This document shows positions 7,627-15,522 of a stretch of DNA of 45,482 nt, in pieces. The notes beneath the pieces were generated by a model, which ran no database searches, was not told the DNA's origin, and saw only the letters and a program-made list of their open reading frames with translations. Source of the stretch: Burkholderiales bacterium (GTDB taxonomy: Bacteria > Pseudomonadota > Gammaproteobacteria > Burkholderiales > Burkholderiaceae_D); NCBI GenBank assembly GCA_016200895.1, contig JACQDX010000109.1, positions 1 through 45,482 on the forward strand. Direction: 5' to 3'. How positions within the stretch are numbered: the first letter of the stretch is position 1; every line of letters begins with the position of its first letter. The translations under genes and the position numbers were made by a program.

Positions 7627-8538
7627 ATGGTGTCCTACCGGGCCCTGATAGCCAATGGCACTCCTGCCGATGTGCAAACGGCACAACAGCGTTTGCACAG
7701 CTTGTTGGATGAAGCAGATAAAGCGCTTGCACCTTCAGATAACGATGCCTTTGCGGCATTCATTGGGGCACTGACCATTTTGCTGCGAGAAGGTTTGGAA
7801 GCCCTGCTCGTGGTTGTGGCCATGCTCGCATTTCTCAAAAAGGCAGAACGGCAGGATGTTGTGGCCTACGTGCATGCGGGTTGGATAGCTGCGCTCACTG
7901 CAGGCGGCATTACGTGGGTTGTAGCGACCTACTTGGTTGGCGTTAGCGGGGCAAGCCGGGAACTGACGGAAGGATTCTCATCACTGTTTGCTGCCGTGGT
8001 TTTGTTGGGAGTTGGCATGTGGATGCATCAGAAGAGCGTGGCTGGCCGCTGGCAGGTCTATCTCAAGGAAAAACTGTCCTCGGCACTCAACAAACGCACG
8101 GCATGGTTCTTGTTCTCTCTGGCCTTCGTTGCCGTTTATCGCGAGGTATTCGAGACAGTGCTGTTCTTTGCCGCGCTCTGGACTGAAGGAAATGGTTGGC
8201 CTTTGCTCGCTGGCTTGGGTACCGGCATTGGAATTTTAGCCTTGCTTGCTATTGTGCTGCTGCGCACCAGTACTCGCCTGCCAATTGGTCAGTTTTTCGC
8301 AGCTAGCTCACTGCTTGTGGCTGTGCTTGCCGTGATCTTGGCAGGAAAGGGTATTGCAGGACTGCAAGAAGCAGGATTGATTCATACCAGTCCTATTGCA
8401 ATTCCACGCATTGACCTTTTGGGCGTCTATCCATCGTGGCAGACACTCTCAGTACAGTTTGCTGTTTTACTCGTCGTTGTGGTGGCCTTCACGATCAATT
8501 TGCGTGCGTCGCGTCAAATGACAGAACAACAAAGTTGA
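7627..8538 (+). CDS. pbrT: PbrT C-terminal part: FTR1/OFeT-type permease domain
   Basis: These 303 codons are in the same frame as the preceding cytochrome domain; GTG/ATG codons near 7627 could only serve as an internal restart. The domain has about seven membrane segments and the FTR1-family acidic motifs REGLE (LLREGLEALL) and a second RExxE-like motif (YREVFET), used by Fe3+ permeases to carry cations. In Cupriavidus PbrT is implicated in lead uptake. The in-frame TAG at 7573-7575 separates it from the signal peptide and heme domain, so it is either a pseudogene half or made by reinitiation. No convincing ribosome-binding site precedes 7627. Confidence 0.75.
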   Translation: MVSYRALIANGTPADVQTAQQRLHSLLDEADKALAPSDNDAFAAFIGALTILLREGLEALLVVVAMLAFLKKAERQDVVAYVHAGWIAALTAGGITWVVATYLVGVSGASRELTEGFSSLFAAVVLLGVGMWMHQKSVAGRWQVYLKEKLSSALNKRTAWFLFSLAFVAVYREVFETVLFFAALWTEGNGWPLLAGLGTGIGILALLAIVLLRTSTRLPIGQFFAASSLLVAVLAVILAGKGIAGLQEAGLIHTSPIAIPRIDLLGVYPSWQTLSVQFAVLLVVVVAFTINLRASRQMTEQQS

Positions 8539-8793
8539 TTCGCAGGTGCGAGTAGCGGACTATTCGAGCGATACGGTCCGCATACGGTGCCCCATATTTG
8601 CCTGATCGGCCCGGCAGGGAGACTGGAATATGCGGACGAGATGAACAGTGAGGCGAGCCCCAATTCAGTCGATATCGCAGGAACTACAAATGACGTCATT
8701 CAAGCGATAGACGAAGTTGATGCGGGAAAGCCAGTCAGCAAATCAATCACTCAGCCTTACGGCTACTCAGTAAAATACAGTACGACGGGCTGA
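8539..8793 (+). pseudogene. C-terminal remnant of a redoxin/thioredoxin-like (AhpC/TSA) gene
   Basis: Directly after the permease stop and in the same frame, the translation reads FERYGPHTVPHICLIGP...LEYAD, then TNDVIQAIDEVDAGKPVS and QPYGYSVKY. I recognise this as the last third of a redoxin-domain protein, where the usual ending is a PYGCSVKY-like motif. Here the Cys is replaced by Tyr. The N-terminal fold with the catalytic Cys motif is absent, so the piece is a remnant, probably left when the pbr cluster joined its right-hand neighbour. An ATG at 8587 could open a 68-codon frame, but there is no ribosome-binding site. Confidence 0.55.
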
Positions 8794-8828
8794 TCACAAT
8801 TCCAGATGCTTCCTCGCACCGGTTTACA

Positions 8829-9170
8829 CTAGGCAGTCCGATGACCGAGTGCGATGGAGCCTGCACCAGCAAGTGCCAGGCCTACGCCGAGATAGTCATT
8901 CCATGTCGGCGTAACGCCGTCGACGAAATGCAACCAGCCTATGGCTGTGGCGATATAGATTGCGCCATAGGTGGCATACACACGGCCACTGGCGGCCGGA
9001 TGCAGAGTCAACAACCATACAAACGCAATCAGGCTCAGTGTCGCTGGCAGCAATAGCCAAGGCGACCCTTTACCAGTGAGCCATAACAAGGGCAGATAGC
9101 AGCCTAGCAGTTCGGCGATGGCGGTGGCAAAAAACAGGCCGAATGTGCGTGTCAGGGCGATAGTGTCCAT
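8829..9170 (-). CDS. YnfA/UPF0060-family small membrane protein
   Basis: This 113-residue protein has four hydrophobic segments and the family pattern [15 protein letters not shown] near residue 18, then [19 protein letters not shown] and [17 protein letters not shown]. The length is normal for the family (about 108). YnfA proteins are inner-membrane proteins related to small multidrug transporters; efflux of cationic compounds is reported for some members. The ATG lies 2 nt after the stop of the MerR-type regulator, so the two form an operon transcribed leftward. A metal-related role is suggested only by this linkage. Confidence 0.85.
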   Translation of the reverse strand: MDTIALTRTFGLFFATAIAELLGCYLPLLWLTGKGSPWLLLPATLSLIAFVWLLTLHPAASGRVYATYGAIYIATAIGWLHFVDGVTPTWNDYLGVGLALAGAGSIALGHRTA

Positions 9171-9172
9171 GT

Positions 9173-9694
9173 TTAGAGGCGTTTCAGTTCAGTGATTGTT
9201 GTGGAGGGGACCGAAGTCGCTTTTGCAGCCAAAGGCGGAGTGCAGCAGCTGCCATCGGCCTTGGCCTGTGGCTCGCCTTCAAGCAAAGATAGATCCTCGA
9301 TGATGACGCAGTCCCTGGTCAGCCCGCCTCCACACGCTTCATTACAGCTACACACAAAAGAGGCCAGACTCGCTTCGAGCTGCTTCATCTCTTCCAGCTT
9401 TGCGCGGACGTCATCGAGACGTGCCTGCGCCATGTCGCGCACCTCCAGGCAGGAGCGATCGCCATCTTCGAACAAGTCCACCAACTCCCGGACTTCGTCG
9501 ATAGGGAAGCCGAAATCCCGGCAGCGCCGGATGAAAGTCAAACGCCTGAGATCGTCATCGCGATAATAGCGGTGGCCATTTGATGCACGATCAGGACTTG
9601 GTAGCAGACCGATTTTTTCATAATAACGAATCGTGGGGACGCTGCAGTCGGTTTGAGATGACAGCATGCCAATGGTGAGATTGGGGTTGGTCAT
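9173..9694 (-). CDS. MerR-family regulator with Cys-rich C-terminus
   Basis: This 173-residue protein starts at ATG 9694 (a GTG at 9721 extends the frame by 9 residues). The MerR helix-turn-helix ([20 protein letters not shown]) is at residues 8-27, followed by the dimerisation helix. The metal-site region has [19 protein letters not shown] and a late CC pair (GSCCTPP). The multiple Cys suggest a thiophilic metal such as Hg, Cd or Cu, but I cannot assign one. It is the first gene of an operon with the YnfA-type protein and diverges from the small CC-motif gene at 9858. Confidence 0.8.
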   Translation of the reverse strand: MTNPNLTIGMLSSQTDCSVPTIRYYEKIGLLPSPDRASNGHRYYRDDDLRRLTFIRRCRDFGFPIDEVRELVDLFEDGDRSCLEVRDMAQARLDDVRAKLEEMKQLEASLASFVCSCNEACGGGLTRDCVIIEDLSLLEGEPQAKADGSCCTPPLAAKATSVPSTTITELKRL

Positions 9695-9730
9695 AATAGT
9701 CGCCTTTAAAAGCGCTTGCACCTGAAGTTA

Positions 9731-9762
9731 CTTGAGGTTGTACTGTACAGGCAAACGCTATT
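9731..9762. promoter_or_regulatory. Probable MerR-type operator between the second merR and the CC-motif gene
   Basis: A dyad TGTAC-T-GTACA is at 9739-9749. On the plus strand it lies between a -35-like TTGAGG (9732-9737) and a -10-like CGCTAT (9756-9761), a spacing of 18-19 bp as in MerR promoters. It would serve the plus-strand gene and sit upstream of the regulator. The -10 is a weak match. Confidence 0.5.
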
Positions 9763-9857
9763 TCAGCCAAGCGGCAGGACACACGTATGAAAAACATAGC
9801 ACGCTGCGTTAGTAAAACCAGTTACAAGCAGTAGAAACTTTTTCTTAGGAGCTCAAT

Positions 9858-10193
9858 TTGATCCCAATTGCACCCGCGCCAATCGCTTGCACACTCTCGG
9901 CTGCCAGCTTCAAAGAGCGAACTCAATGGCTGCGCGAACTGACTGCCCGCGCACTGCTTAGTCATCGCATTGAAGGGCAACGGCTGCATCTAAGTTATCG
10001 GCCAGACGCCAGGGCTGACGTCGAAAAAATGGTTCAGCAAGAACAGCAATGCTGTGGATTTCTAAAGTACGAATTGCAGTCGGGTACCGAATCAGTCGAA
10101 GTTGTCGTGACCGCACCCGCTAGGGCAAATGCTGACTCGCAAACTTTGTTTACTCACCTGATACCACCGTCAACCGCCGAAGTGGTTACTTAA
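9858..10193 (+). CDS. Small conserved hypothetical protein with EQQCCGFL motif
   Basis: This 111-codon frame starts with TTG at 9858, 6 nt after a clear TAGGAG site, which decides the start. The product opens with PIACTLSAASFKERTQWLREL and holds the pair Cys-Cys in QEQQCCGFLKYEL (about residue 75). I recall proteins of this type encoded beside MerR regulators in metal-resistance regions, but no function is established to my knowledge. The CC pair could bind a soft metal. It is divergent from the merR-ynfA operon and probably controlled by that regulator. No signal peptide or membrane segment is visible. Confidence 0.65.
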   Translation: MIPIAPAPIACTLSAASFKERTQWLRELTARALLSHRIEGQRLHLSYRPDARADVEKMVQQEQQCCGFLKYELQSGTESVEVVVTAPARANADSQTLFTHLIPPSTAEVVT

Positions 10194-10239
10194 GACAGGA
10201 TGACCGGATGGGAAGCGCTCGTTTCGTTCTCTGTCGCTG

Positions 10240-10265
10240 ATATCGTTCATGTAATTGAACGATAT
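10240..10265. repeat. Perfect 10-bp inverted repeat downstream of the CC-motif gene
   Basis: ATATCGTTCA at 10240-10249 pairs with TGAACGATAT at 10256-10265 around a 6-nt loop. It lies 46 nt after the gene ending at 10193. There is no U-run, so it may be a weak terminator or processing hairpin, or a protein-binding site. Confidence 0.45.
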
Positions 10266-10632
10266 TTATCCAACGGCATACTCCGATGTGTTAGGTAACT
10301 TCGCTGCAAGGTTGAGAATTGGCTACCGTGCCTCTATGCACGAAAGATACGATTACCTTCTGAAGCGCAAATCTGGCTGCTTTTCTTCGGCAACGTGCGA
10401 TTCACATTCTATCAAGACGATTTCCAGGCACTGCATTCGTTAGTTTGATGATAAACTTCTCTGCGTCGCTTGAAGACGGAGTGTCCGCTGTAGTGGCAAC
10501 AAGGCGAGAAACAATAGCAAGAGTGGGGCCACGTGTCATTCCCGCTTGAACGTGGTGTAGGGGTTACCCAACTCAATGATTCTGAGATTATTTCAGAATA
10601 TTGCGGGCGCCGTTCCGACGATATTTCACCCA
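10266..10632. other. No gene recognised
   Basis: About 370 bp with no open frame that resembles a known protein on either strand. The only structure I see is the terminator at its right end, which implies that a transcript reaches or starts in this stretch. Confidence 0.5.
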
Positions 10633-10661
10633 AAGCCGCTTTTTAAGCGGCTTTTTTCTTT
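10633..10661 (+). terminator. Rho-independent terminator
   Basis: A 9-bp stem, AAGCCGCTT (10633-10641) and AAGCGGCTT (10645-10653), with a 3-nt loop, is followed by TTTTCTTT. It would end plus-strand transcription entering from 10194-10632, although no gene is recognised immediately upstream. It may belong to a gene lost by rearrangement. Confidence 0.75.
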
Positions 10662-11001
10662 GGCTGGCTGTCCTTCATGACACTGCCTAAAGCTTTACGC
10701 AAGAGTTTCCCCTACTCAACAAACTCGCCACTCGCAAAAAAGATACAGAAAGACTGCGAGTAAGTGCGTTGATCCAGTCATTGCAGACTTGTATTCGTGC
10801 AACATAGAGATCAATGAGTTTAGATATTCACGTCAACCAATTGACTTGGTTGAACCAAATATCGCGCCACAAATTCTAATTTGCGCGCCACTTTTACGCG
10901 CCACTTTAGGAAATAGTTACTCGCGGATGTTTCCTTGAATTGAAAGGTGAAGCAATTTGATATCTTGAATTCGAGGCGTCGATTTGTGTACCGGAATTGC
11001 T

Positions 11002-11007
11002 TATAAT
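11002..11007 (+). promoter_or_regulatory. Consensus -10 element upstream of sRNA-like unit
   Basis: A perfect TATAAT lies at 11002-11007, with TG three bases upstream (TGCTTATAAT). No good -35 is visible at 17 bp. The predicted transcription start is about 11014, and a strong terminator follows only about 80 nt later. Confidence 0.5.
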
Positions 11008-11013
11008 AGAGAC

Positions 11014-11120
11014 ACTTTGGTGATGGACATCCCGGACAGGACCGGCCATCGCGACGGTTAAGAGCCTCCTGCGTTTCAACTTAGTGAAAGACAAAATCCG
11101 CCAGCAGGCGGATTTTTCTT
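11014..11120 (+). ncRNA. Candidate small RNA
   Basis: A consensus -10 at 11002-11007 is followed by about 107 nt that end in a textbook terminator (stem AAAATCCGCC 11093-11102, loop AGCA, stem GGCGGATTTT 11107-11116, then T-rich). The 5' half can form a hairpin: GATGG pairs with CCATC, enclosing two self-complementary CCGG blocks (about 11022-11051). The only ORF is MDIPDRTGHRDG, without a good ribosome site, so a non-coding RNA is more likely than a gene. I do not recognise the family; it could also be an attenuator whose downstream gene has been lost. Confidence 0.45.
11093..11120 (+). terminator. Rho-independent terminator of the sRNA-like unit
   Basis: A perfect 10-bp stem with an AGCA loop is followed by TTTTTCTTTG, a strong intrinsic terminator on the plus strand. 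Confidence 0.8.
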
Positions 11121-11407
11121 TGTATGCGACATTTTTTTGAGACTCAATCCTTCGCACTCAAAAGGTGGTACAGCCCTTGCATAGTTTTTGACTTGAATAA
11201 GTCACGAGCAAGTTGACTCAGATTCTGCCCGACGAAAATCGAGACCGACGCACTCACCATACGTCCTTCGCAACGTGAGAGCTATCTAAAAAAACATGCG
11301 GAAGGCGGGCTTTTAATTTCAGAGAATTTTTTTCATACGTATTCCAAGGCGCCTGGCCAATTAGTGATCGTCATAGGCCCAATCGAACTGTCACACAAAA
11401 ATTTCAG

Positions 11408-11614
11408 TCAACGAATTTTATTTGGAATAACAGTCCCGTGGCCAATTGCATCAACTTCTCCAGCGACTGAATCTTGAGTACAACGGGTGTTCTCTATCTG
11501 AGCACGAGATTCAGCCAGATAACGCTCAGCTTCATTGGGCGGAAAACCAAGCTCAGCAAAAACGTTTGCGTCGCGCTTGGTGATGTGCCGGATTTTTGCG
11601 TCAACTTTATTCAT
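11408..11614 (-). pseudogene. Remnant of a HigA/XRE-type antitoxin gene
   Basis: The first 44 residues (KVDAKIRHITKRDANVFAEL, then GFPPNEAERYLAESRAQI) match the N-terminus of small XRE-family antitoxins paired with RelE/HigB-type toxins, as I remember them. After QIENTR the frame no longer resembles the family; the +1 frame reads LKIQSLEKLMQLATG, closer to the expected continuation, which suggests a frameshift. The helix-turn-helix domain that should follow is missing, and no toxin gene lies beside it. The surviving 68-codon frame ends at 11408. Confidence 0.5.
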
Positions 11615-12516
11615 TTCTTATCTCTATATTCGCATATCGCTATTCTGGTGCCGTATCGACAATAGGCTTCTTAATAAAAAACAGCGAGTATCTAAACGTC
11701 TGATTTGATAGTAAAACAAACGGCCGCTATCGCAAGCGGCCGTTATAAAAGAACTTGTCAGATCCTAAGGTGTCCGATGCCTCTCTTTAGCTTCCCTTTC
11801 AATAAGGTTGGTTCAGAGCACCAACGTTAATCCGTTGCCCCACTATTCAGAGTTACCGATTACTCTGCCTGCCCAACTGATTGAAGACCACATCTCGGTC
11901 ATATCCTCAACAAATGCGCGAATTGCAGGAGACCTAACAATGGCATAAGCATACATTTGTTGCGGCCACCTTGCAAATAATTACCAAGGTTGCGACCTGG
12001 CGGTTATTCAAATTTCTTAGGTCGCATTTGCACTAGGTCAGACTCTGTTGAGCTAAAAACTAGTCGCGACATCGATAAATGCGAATTCAGGCTGCGGCAC
12101 TGTCATACCGTGCCGGGTACGCAGAGCTTACCGGTTTTCTGTTGAAAGTACAGCTTATGTACTGCCTGAGCATCCACGCAACGGAATTTGAGCCTAGCTA
12201 TTGACTTGAGTAGCCGTGACATCCAGGTCGTACTGGGTGATATCGGCGAGACCAATGCTGCCAGCAAGGCGCAGCATGCGCGGTTTAGGTTCGAAAAGGT
12301 GGCGCATTTCAAGGATGGTGGTTGAAAATTTGAGCAATGGTGGATGTGGAGACTGGGACCTGCGGCTAAATTAGACTTAATTCACAATCCGGAATATAGA
12401 TTTGTCGCTCAAGCTTCCCCTCCCCACGAAAAACGAAAGAAATGACACTGTAAGTCATTGAAAAGTAAAGGGAATTTCTCTAACCGTGTCAAATTGCACG
12501 AAAAGTACGATTACCC
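11615..12516. other. About 900 bp without a recognisable gene
   Basis: A perfect 10-bp stem lies at 11719-11728/11735-11744 (AACGGCCGCT, loop ATCGCA, AGCGGCCGTT); read on the minus strand it is followed by TGTTTTACT and could terminate leftward transcription. At about 12195-12340 the minus strand has an open stretch (MRHLFEPKPRMLRLAG, then IGLADITQYDLDV) that looks protein-like but ends in a stop and is unidentified. The rest is probably mobile-element debris left of the truncated IS66 copy. Confidence 0.5.
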
Positions 12517-13663
12517 CTACAGAAGTTCAATGCGTTGTAACACCTCTGCTGCCACCGGACTGCCGTTGGCAGCATGCAATTCGAAGAATTTACGCCGGAT
12601 ATGCACCAGGCATGCCAACTCGGTCACGCCACCCGCGCCAGCAAATAAGGCTTTGTAGCCTACATAGTCATCCACCATTAGATGGCCGCGCCATCCTTGC
12701 AAAAATGCCTGTGCATGGCTGCCCGCCCGGCTGGGCTGGTAGTCGAACACCACAATCGGAGGCCCTTCATCCAGGCTATTGGAGCGATACGCCCATAGGT
12801 AGGCGCGCTTGGTCTTGCCTTTGCCGGGATCAAGTTGTTGTACCGGCGTCCCATCAGCATGTACCGTAGGTCGCTGCCGCAGCAGCTCCGACAGGCGATC
12901 GGCAAGCGGCTGCAAGGCCACGCCTATCCTGCCTATCCACTCCGCCAGTGTGGAACGCGGCAACGGCACACCTTGCCGTTGCCCTATCTGTTCGATGCGG
13001 TAGAGCGGAAGTGATCGACGAACTTGGCCACACCCAGCCAGGCTAATAAGCCTACGGCGGCCATGCCGCCATCGATGATCGCTGGCGGCACTGGCGCAGC
13101 GCTCACCGTCTCACAGGCGCGGCAAGCGTATTGCGGCCGGATATGGCGATGCACGAAGAAGCGAGCCGGCACCACGTCGAGCTGTTCGCTGATGTCTTCA
13201 CCGATCAACTTCAGCGCTTGCCCGCACTTACCACACTGACAGGATACCGGTTCGTGGCGGTGGATAATGCGTTCCAGATGCGCCGGCAAGGCGTGGCGAC
13301 CGGCACCTTCCCGCTTAGCGGTTGGTTTGTTGACGGTATCGGCCAGGGACGTCTTCGCTTGCTCCAGCTCCGCTTCCATCGCGGCCAGGTCGGTATTCCA
13401 GGTTTCTTGGAACAAGTCGCGTTGTTCAGGGGAGAAGGCCTCGTTTTATGGGCAAAACGCATGCGGCGGTGATGCGCCAATTCCAACGTCAGGGCGTCGA
13501 TCTTAAGATGGACATTCTTGATGACACCATCCTTTAAGGCGAGTTCGGCCGATTGTGAAGCGATCAGTTGCGAGGATCGCTCCACCTGCTCCAAGAGGGC
13601 GTGCACCTGCGCTATCACGGCGGGGTCGTTATTCTTGAGGGCCAGTTCAGTGAGCAAATCCAT
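12517..13663 (-). pseudogene. tnpC: IS66 transposase TnpC, two frameshifts and lost C-terminus
   Basis: The start is ATG 13663 (MDLLTELALKNN). The N-terminal coiled coil reads well to RRMRFAHK near 13448, where one A seems lost from an A-run; the next frame resumes as EAFSPEQRDLFQETW. It continues through the zinc-finger region (CQCGKCG) to AKFVDH near 13012, where one C seems lost (CACTTCC for CACCTTCC). The third frame (VPLPRSTLAEWIGRIG) has the DDE-domain segments HADGTPVQQL and HLMVDDYVGYK, then breaks off after LQRIE near 12530. About 150 C-terminal residues, with the last catalytic acid, are missing. Confidence 0.85.
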
Positions 13664-13725
13664 GTTGTTATGTTAACGGAATGTTGCTTGCCTGCCTATG
13701 CCTTACAGCCCAGCCTGTATCTTGT

Positions 13726-14076
13726 TTACAACTGCCACTGTGCTGACGGCTCCGCTGTCAAGCGCTGCCAGTCGACGCCTGCAATGAGCCATTGCCATTG
13801 CGCCTGACTCAGTTCGCACACCTTGTCACCCGGTTGCGGCCAGACGAAGTGGCCGCGATGCAAGCGCCGCTGGCATAGCCACACACCGTTGCCGTCCCAG
13901 GCGATGAGTTTGAGGCGATTACGCTGACGGTTAGTGAAGAGGTAAGCGGTACCATCACAATGTGCGCACCCCAGTGCTTGCTGGACTTGTAATGACAGAC
14001 CATCGATGCCCAGGCGCATGTCAACCGGCGTCACGGCCAGCCACACCGCATCCTGCGTCAGGCCCATCGCAGACAT
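13726..14076 (-). CDS. tnpB: IS66 accessory protein TnpB
   Basis: This is a typical IS66 Orf2 protein of 116 residues, with WLAVTPVDMRLGIDGLSLQVQ, GTAYLFTNRQRNRLKLIAWDGNG and QRRLHRGHF in the usual order. I chose ATG 14076, 8 nt after GAGCGAG; ATG 14067 is also possible. It overlaps the end of tnpA by 19 nt, as is usual in these elements. TnpB is needed with TnpA and TnpC for IS66 transposition; its biochemical role is unknown. The frame is intact although tnpC is broken. Confidence 0.87.
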   Translation of the reverse strand: MSAMGLTQDAVWLAVTPVDMRLGIDGLSLQVQQALGCAHCDGTAYLFTNRQRNRLKLIAWDGNGVWLCQRRLHRGHFVWPQPGDKVCELSQAQWQWLIAGVDWQRLTAEPSAQWQL

Positions 14077-14372
14077 TGCAACAACTCGCTCAGCCAAGCT
14101 GCGGGCAGATCCGGCGGCAATGTAACGGTCCAGCCGCTGGGACTGCGCAGCGTCAGAGCTGACTGTGCCGTTGGCATCGCAGAGAATGCCGGTTGAATGG
14201 CCACCGCCACCAAGGACTTGGGCTTGTCGTGCTGGGTAAAGCTTCTTGCCCAATACCCCATCCGCTTGATGTCGAGACTGTGCTCTCTGGCAAAGGCCAC
14301 CTGGCTGAGGCCGCTTTGTCTCCATTTCTCTATGCGGACCTTCCACTGCGCTCTACGGGCTCCATTATTCAT
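14058..14372 (-). CDS. tnpA: IS66 accessory protein TnpA
   Basis: This is a 104-residue protein with an N-terminal helix-turn-helix-like segment (WRQSGLSQVAFAREHSLDIKRMGYWAR) typical of IS66 Orf1. I chose ATG 14372, just after GGAGAT; the longer frame to 14411 lacks such a site. It is the first gene of the element, about 75 bp inside its terminal repeat, and probably binds the ends or regulates transcription. Confidence 0.83.
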   Translation of the reverse strand: MNNGARRAQWKVRIEKWRQSGLSQVAFAREHSLDIKRMGYWARSFTQHDKPKSLVAVAIQPAFSAMPTAQSALTLRSPSGWTVTLPPDLPAAWLSELLQCLRWA

Positions 14373-14446
14373 CTGGATCTCCAATTCGAAAATTGAAGTA
14401 TCACTAACCACATTACATTTTTATAGATGGGACGGCTGAGCGCTTA

Positions 14447-15250
14447 GTGCGACTGCAAAGTCGGTGATAGATAGTTGATGTAAGTTCAATACGGAGAAGA
14501 AATGGCGAATCACTCTGGCCCCGAGTCATGCGGTATGCATCGTGAGGTGCATGCCGAAGCGTTGACAGGGGAAACCGTCAGGCCAGCCATTGAGCCGCGA
14601 AATCAAGAATCTGGGATGCCGACGCTGTTAAGCGAAGCGGAAGGCAATATGGTGTGCGGCGGTAATCGCAAGTCGTACACTGATCCCACGCGGTCGGAGA
14701 ACCTGTGCATGTCGGGAAGTCTATCACACGGAAGCAGTGAGATCTCATTGGTATCCTGTGCAATGTGGCAGGATGGGGTTGGCAAGGTTAATGACCGTAA
14801 TCCAACCATCTACGTCAATGAGAAGTCGGATACACCCATAGTACCGGAGAAGTATCCCGGCGGAGGCAATGGAGGAAAGGGGTGTAGCCAAAGGGAATGT
14901 CAACGAATCCCCCGCGTCACGGACTCAGAGCCGGGATAAATGCGCGTCGATGGGACTCGAAGGCATACGTGAAACAGCAAGACGAAACCGTCAATGCCGC
15001 TTTACTGCACTGCTGCATCACGTCACACCGTCCTTGTTGGTGGAGAGCTTTTATGCTCTTCGCAAACAAGCGGCGGCAGGCGTGGACGTCGTAACGTGGC
15101 ATGACTACTAGAGTCAGCTCTATGGGCGTGTGCACGAATTGCACCGGGAGATACATGCCAGTACCTATCGTGCACGGCCGACCAGACGAGTCCATATACC
15201 CAAGACGGACGGCAAGCTGCGTCCACTCGGGATTGCAGCGCTGGAAGATA
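14447..15250 (+). mobile_element. Group II intron, 3'-truncated
   Basis: The 5' end is the conserved GTGCG (14447-14451), followed by about 420 nt of structured, non-coding DNA and then a reverse-transcriptase ORF. The ORF loses its match at about 15247 (IAALED followed by unrelated sequence), so most of the ORF, domain V and domain VI are gone and it cannot splice or move. Its first base directly follows the end of the IS66 copy, so it inserted at the IS tip or the two share a junction. Confidence 0.8.
14869..15250 (+). pseudogene. ltrA: Group II intron reverse transcriptase/maturase (LtrA), N-terminal fragment with in-frame TAG
   Basis: The start region EERGVAKGN is typical of these proteins and is followed by RFTALLHHVTPSLLVESFYALR and AAAGVDVVTWHDY. 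A TAG at 15109-15111 sits where Glu is usual; the same frame continues as SQLYGRVHELHREIHA, then RARPTRRVHIPKTDGKLRPLG and IAALED. After that the homology stops at the truncation near 15247. Only the N-terminal region and fingers motifs remain; the catalytic YxDD domain, maturase and endonuclease parts are absent. Confidence 0.85.
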
Positions 15251-15395
15251 ACCGCCTGCGAGTTTGGCGTGACTTACAAGAAGACATCTACATACGACGC
15301 GGCCGAATTTTATGCTCCGGAAGACGAACATCGCGGTTACGAGGATGACAACAACGAATATTGACCGATGGACTAGTCACCGGCCACGTTACTGG

Positions 15396-15417
15396 ATCTA
15401 TGTATTAATACATAGAT
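15396..15417. repeat. Perfect 22-bp palindrome
   Basis: ATCTATGTATT is followed directly by its reverse complement AATACATAGAT. It lies in a 270-bp non-coding gap between the intron remnant and the TPM gene. It could be a protein-binding site or cruciform; no U-run follows, so it is unlikely to be a terminator. Confidence 0.6.
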
Positions 15418-15522
15418 GGCTTTGATGGCTATTCCCTTGTGCTATATAGGCTAAAAATATTGAGCGACAATGGCATGCATATTTAAGATATAAGAACCCT
15501 CGGATGGGTAGAAATAGCCATC

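Larger units (their letters stand above)
12530..14446 (-). mobile_element. IS66-family insertion sequence, truncated at its tnpC end
   Basis: The element is transcribed leftward in the order tnpA, tnpB, tnpC. Its intact end lies at 14446: read on the minus strand it is TAAGCGCTCAGCCGTCCC, which fits the GTAAGCG-type terminal repeat of IS66 elements minus its first base. The distal end is missing: tnpC stops matching the family near 12530, and no second terminal repeat or target duplication is visible. tnpC has two single-base deletions, so the copy is inactive. The intron at 14447 abuts its tip. Confidence 0.8.

Noticed and set aside
10906..11157. Minus-strand ORF over the sRNA-like unit
   Set aside because: No homology; the promoter and terminator are on plus and explain the region better.
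12103..12312. Minus-strand ORF of 69 codons
   Set aside because: Another frame over the same DNA looks more protein-like but has a stop; nothing identifiable.
13211..13663. A separate 150-residue protein from the first IS66 tnpC frame
   Set aside because: Its C-terminal third is a frameshifted reading of tnpC, whose true continuation is in the next frame.
7573..15111. Amber (TAG) recoding as Glu
   Set aside because: TAG ends several intact genes in this window, and the two read-through cases lie in broken or losable genes.
15101..15364. An 87-codon gene across the intron junction
   Set aside because: Its first half overlaps the RT in another frame; only the tail looks protein-like.
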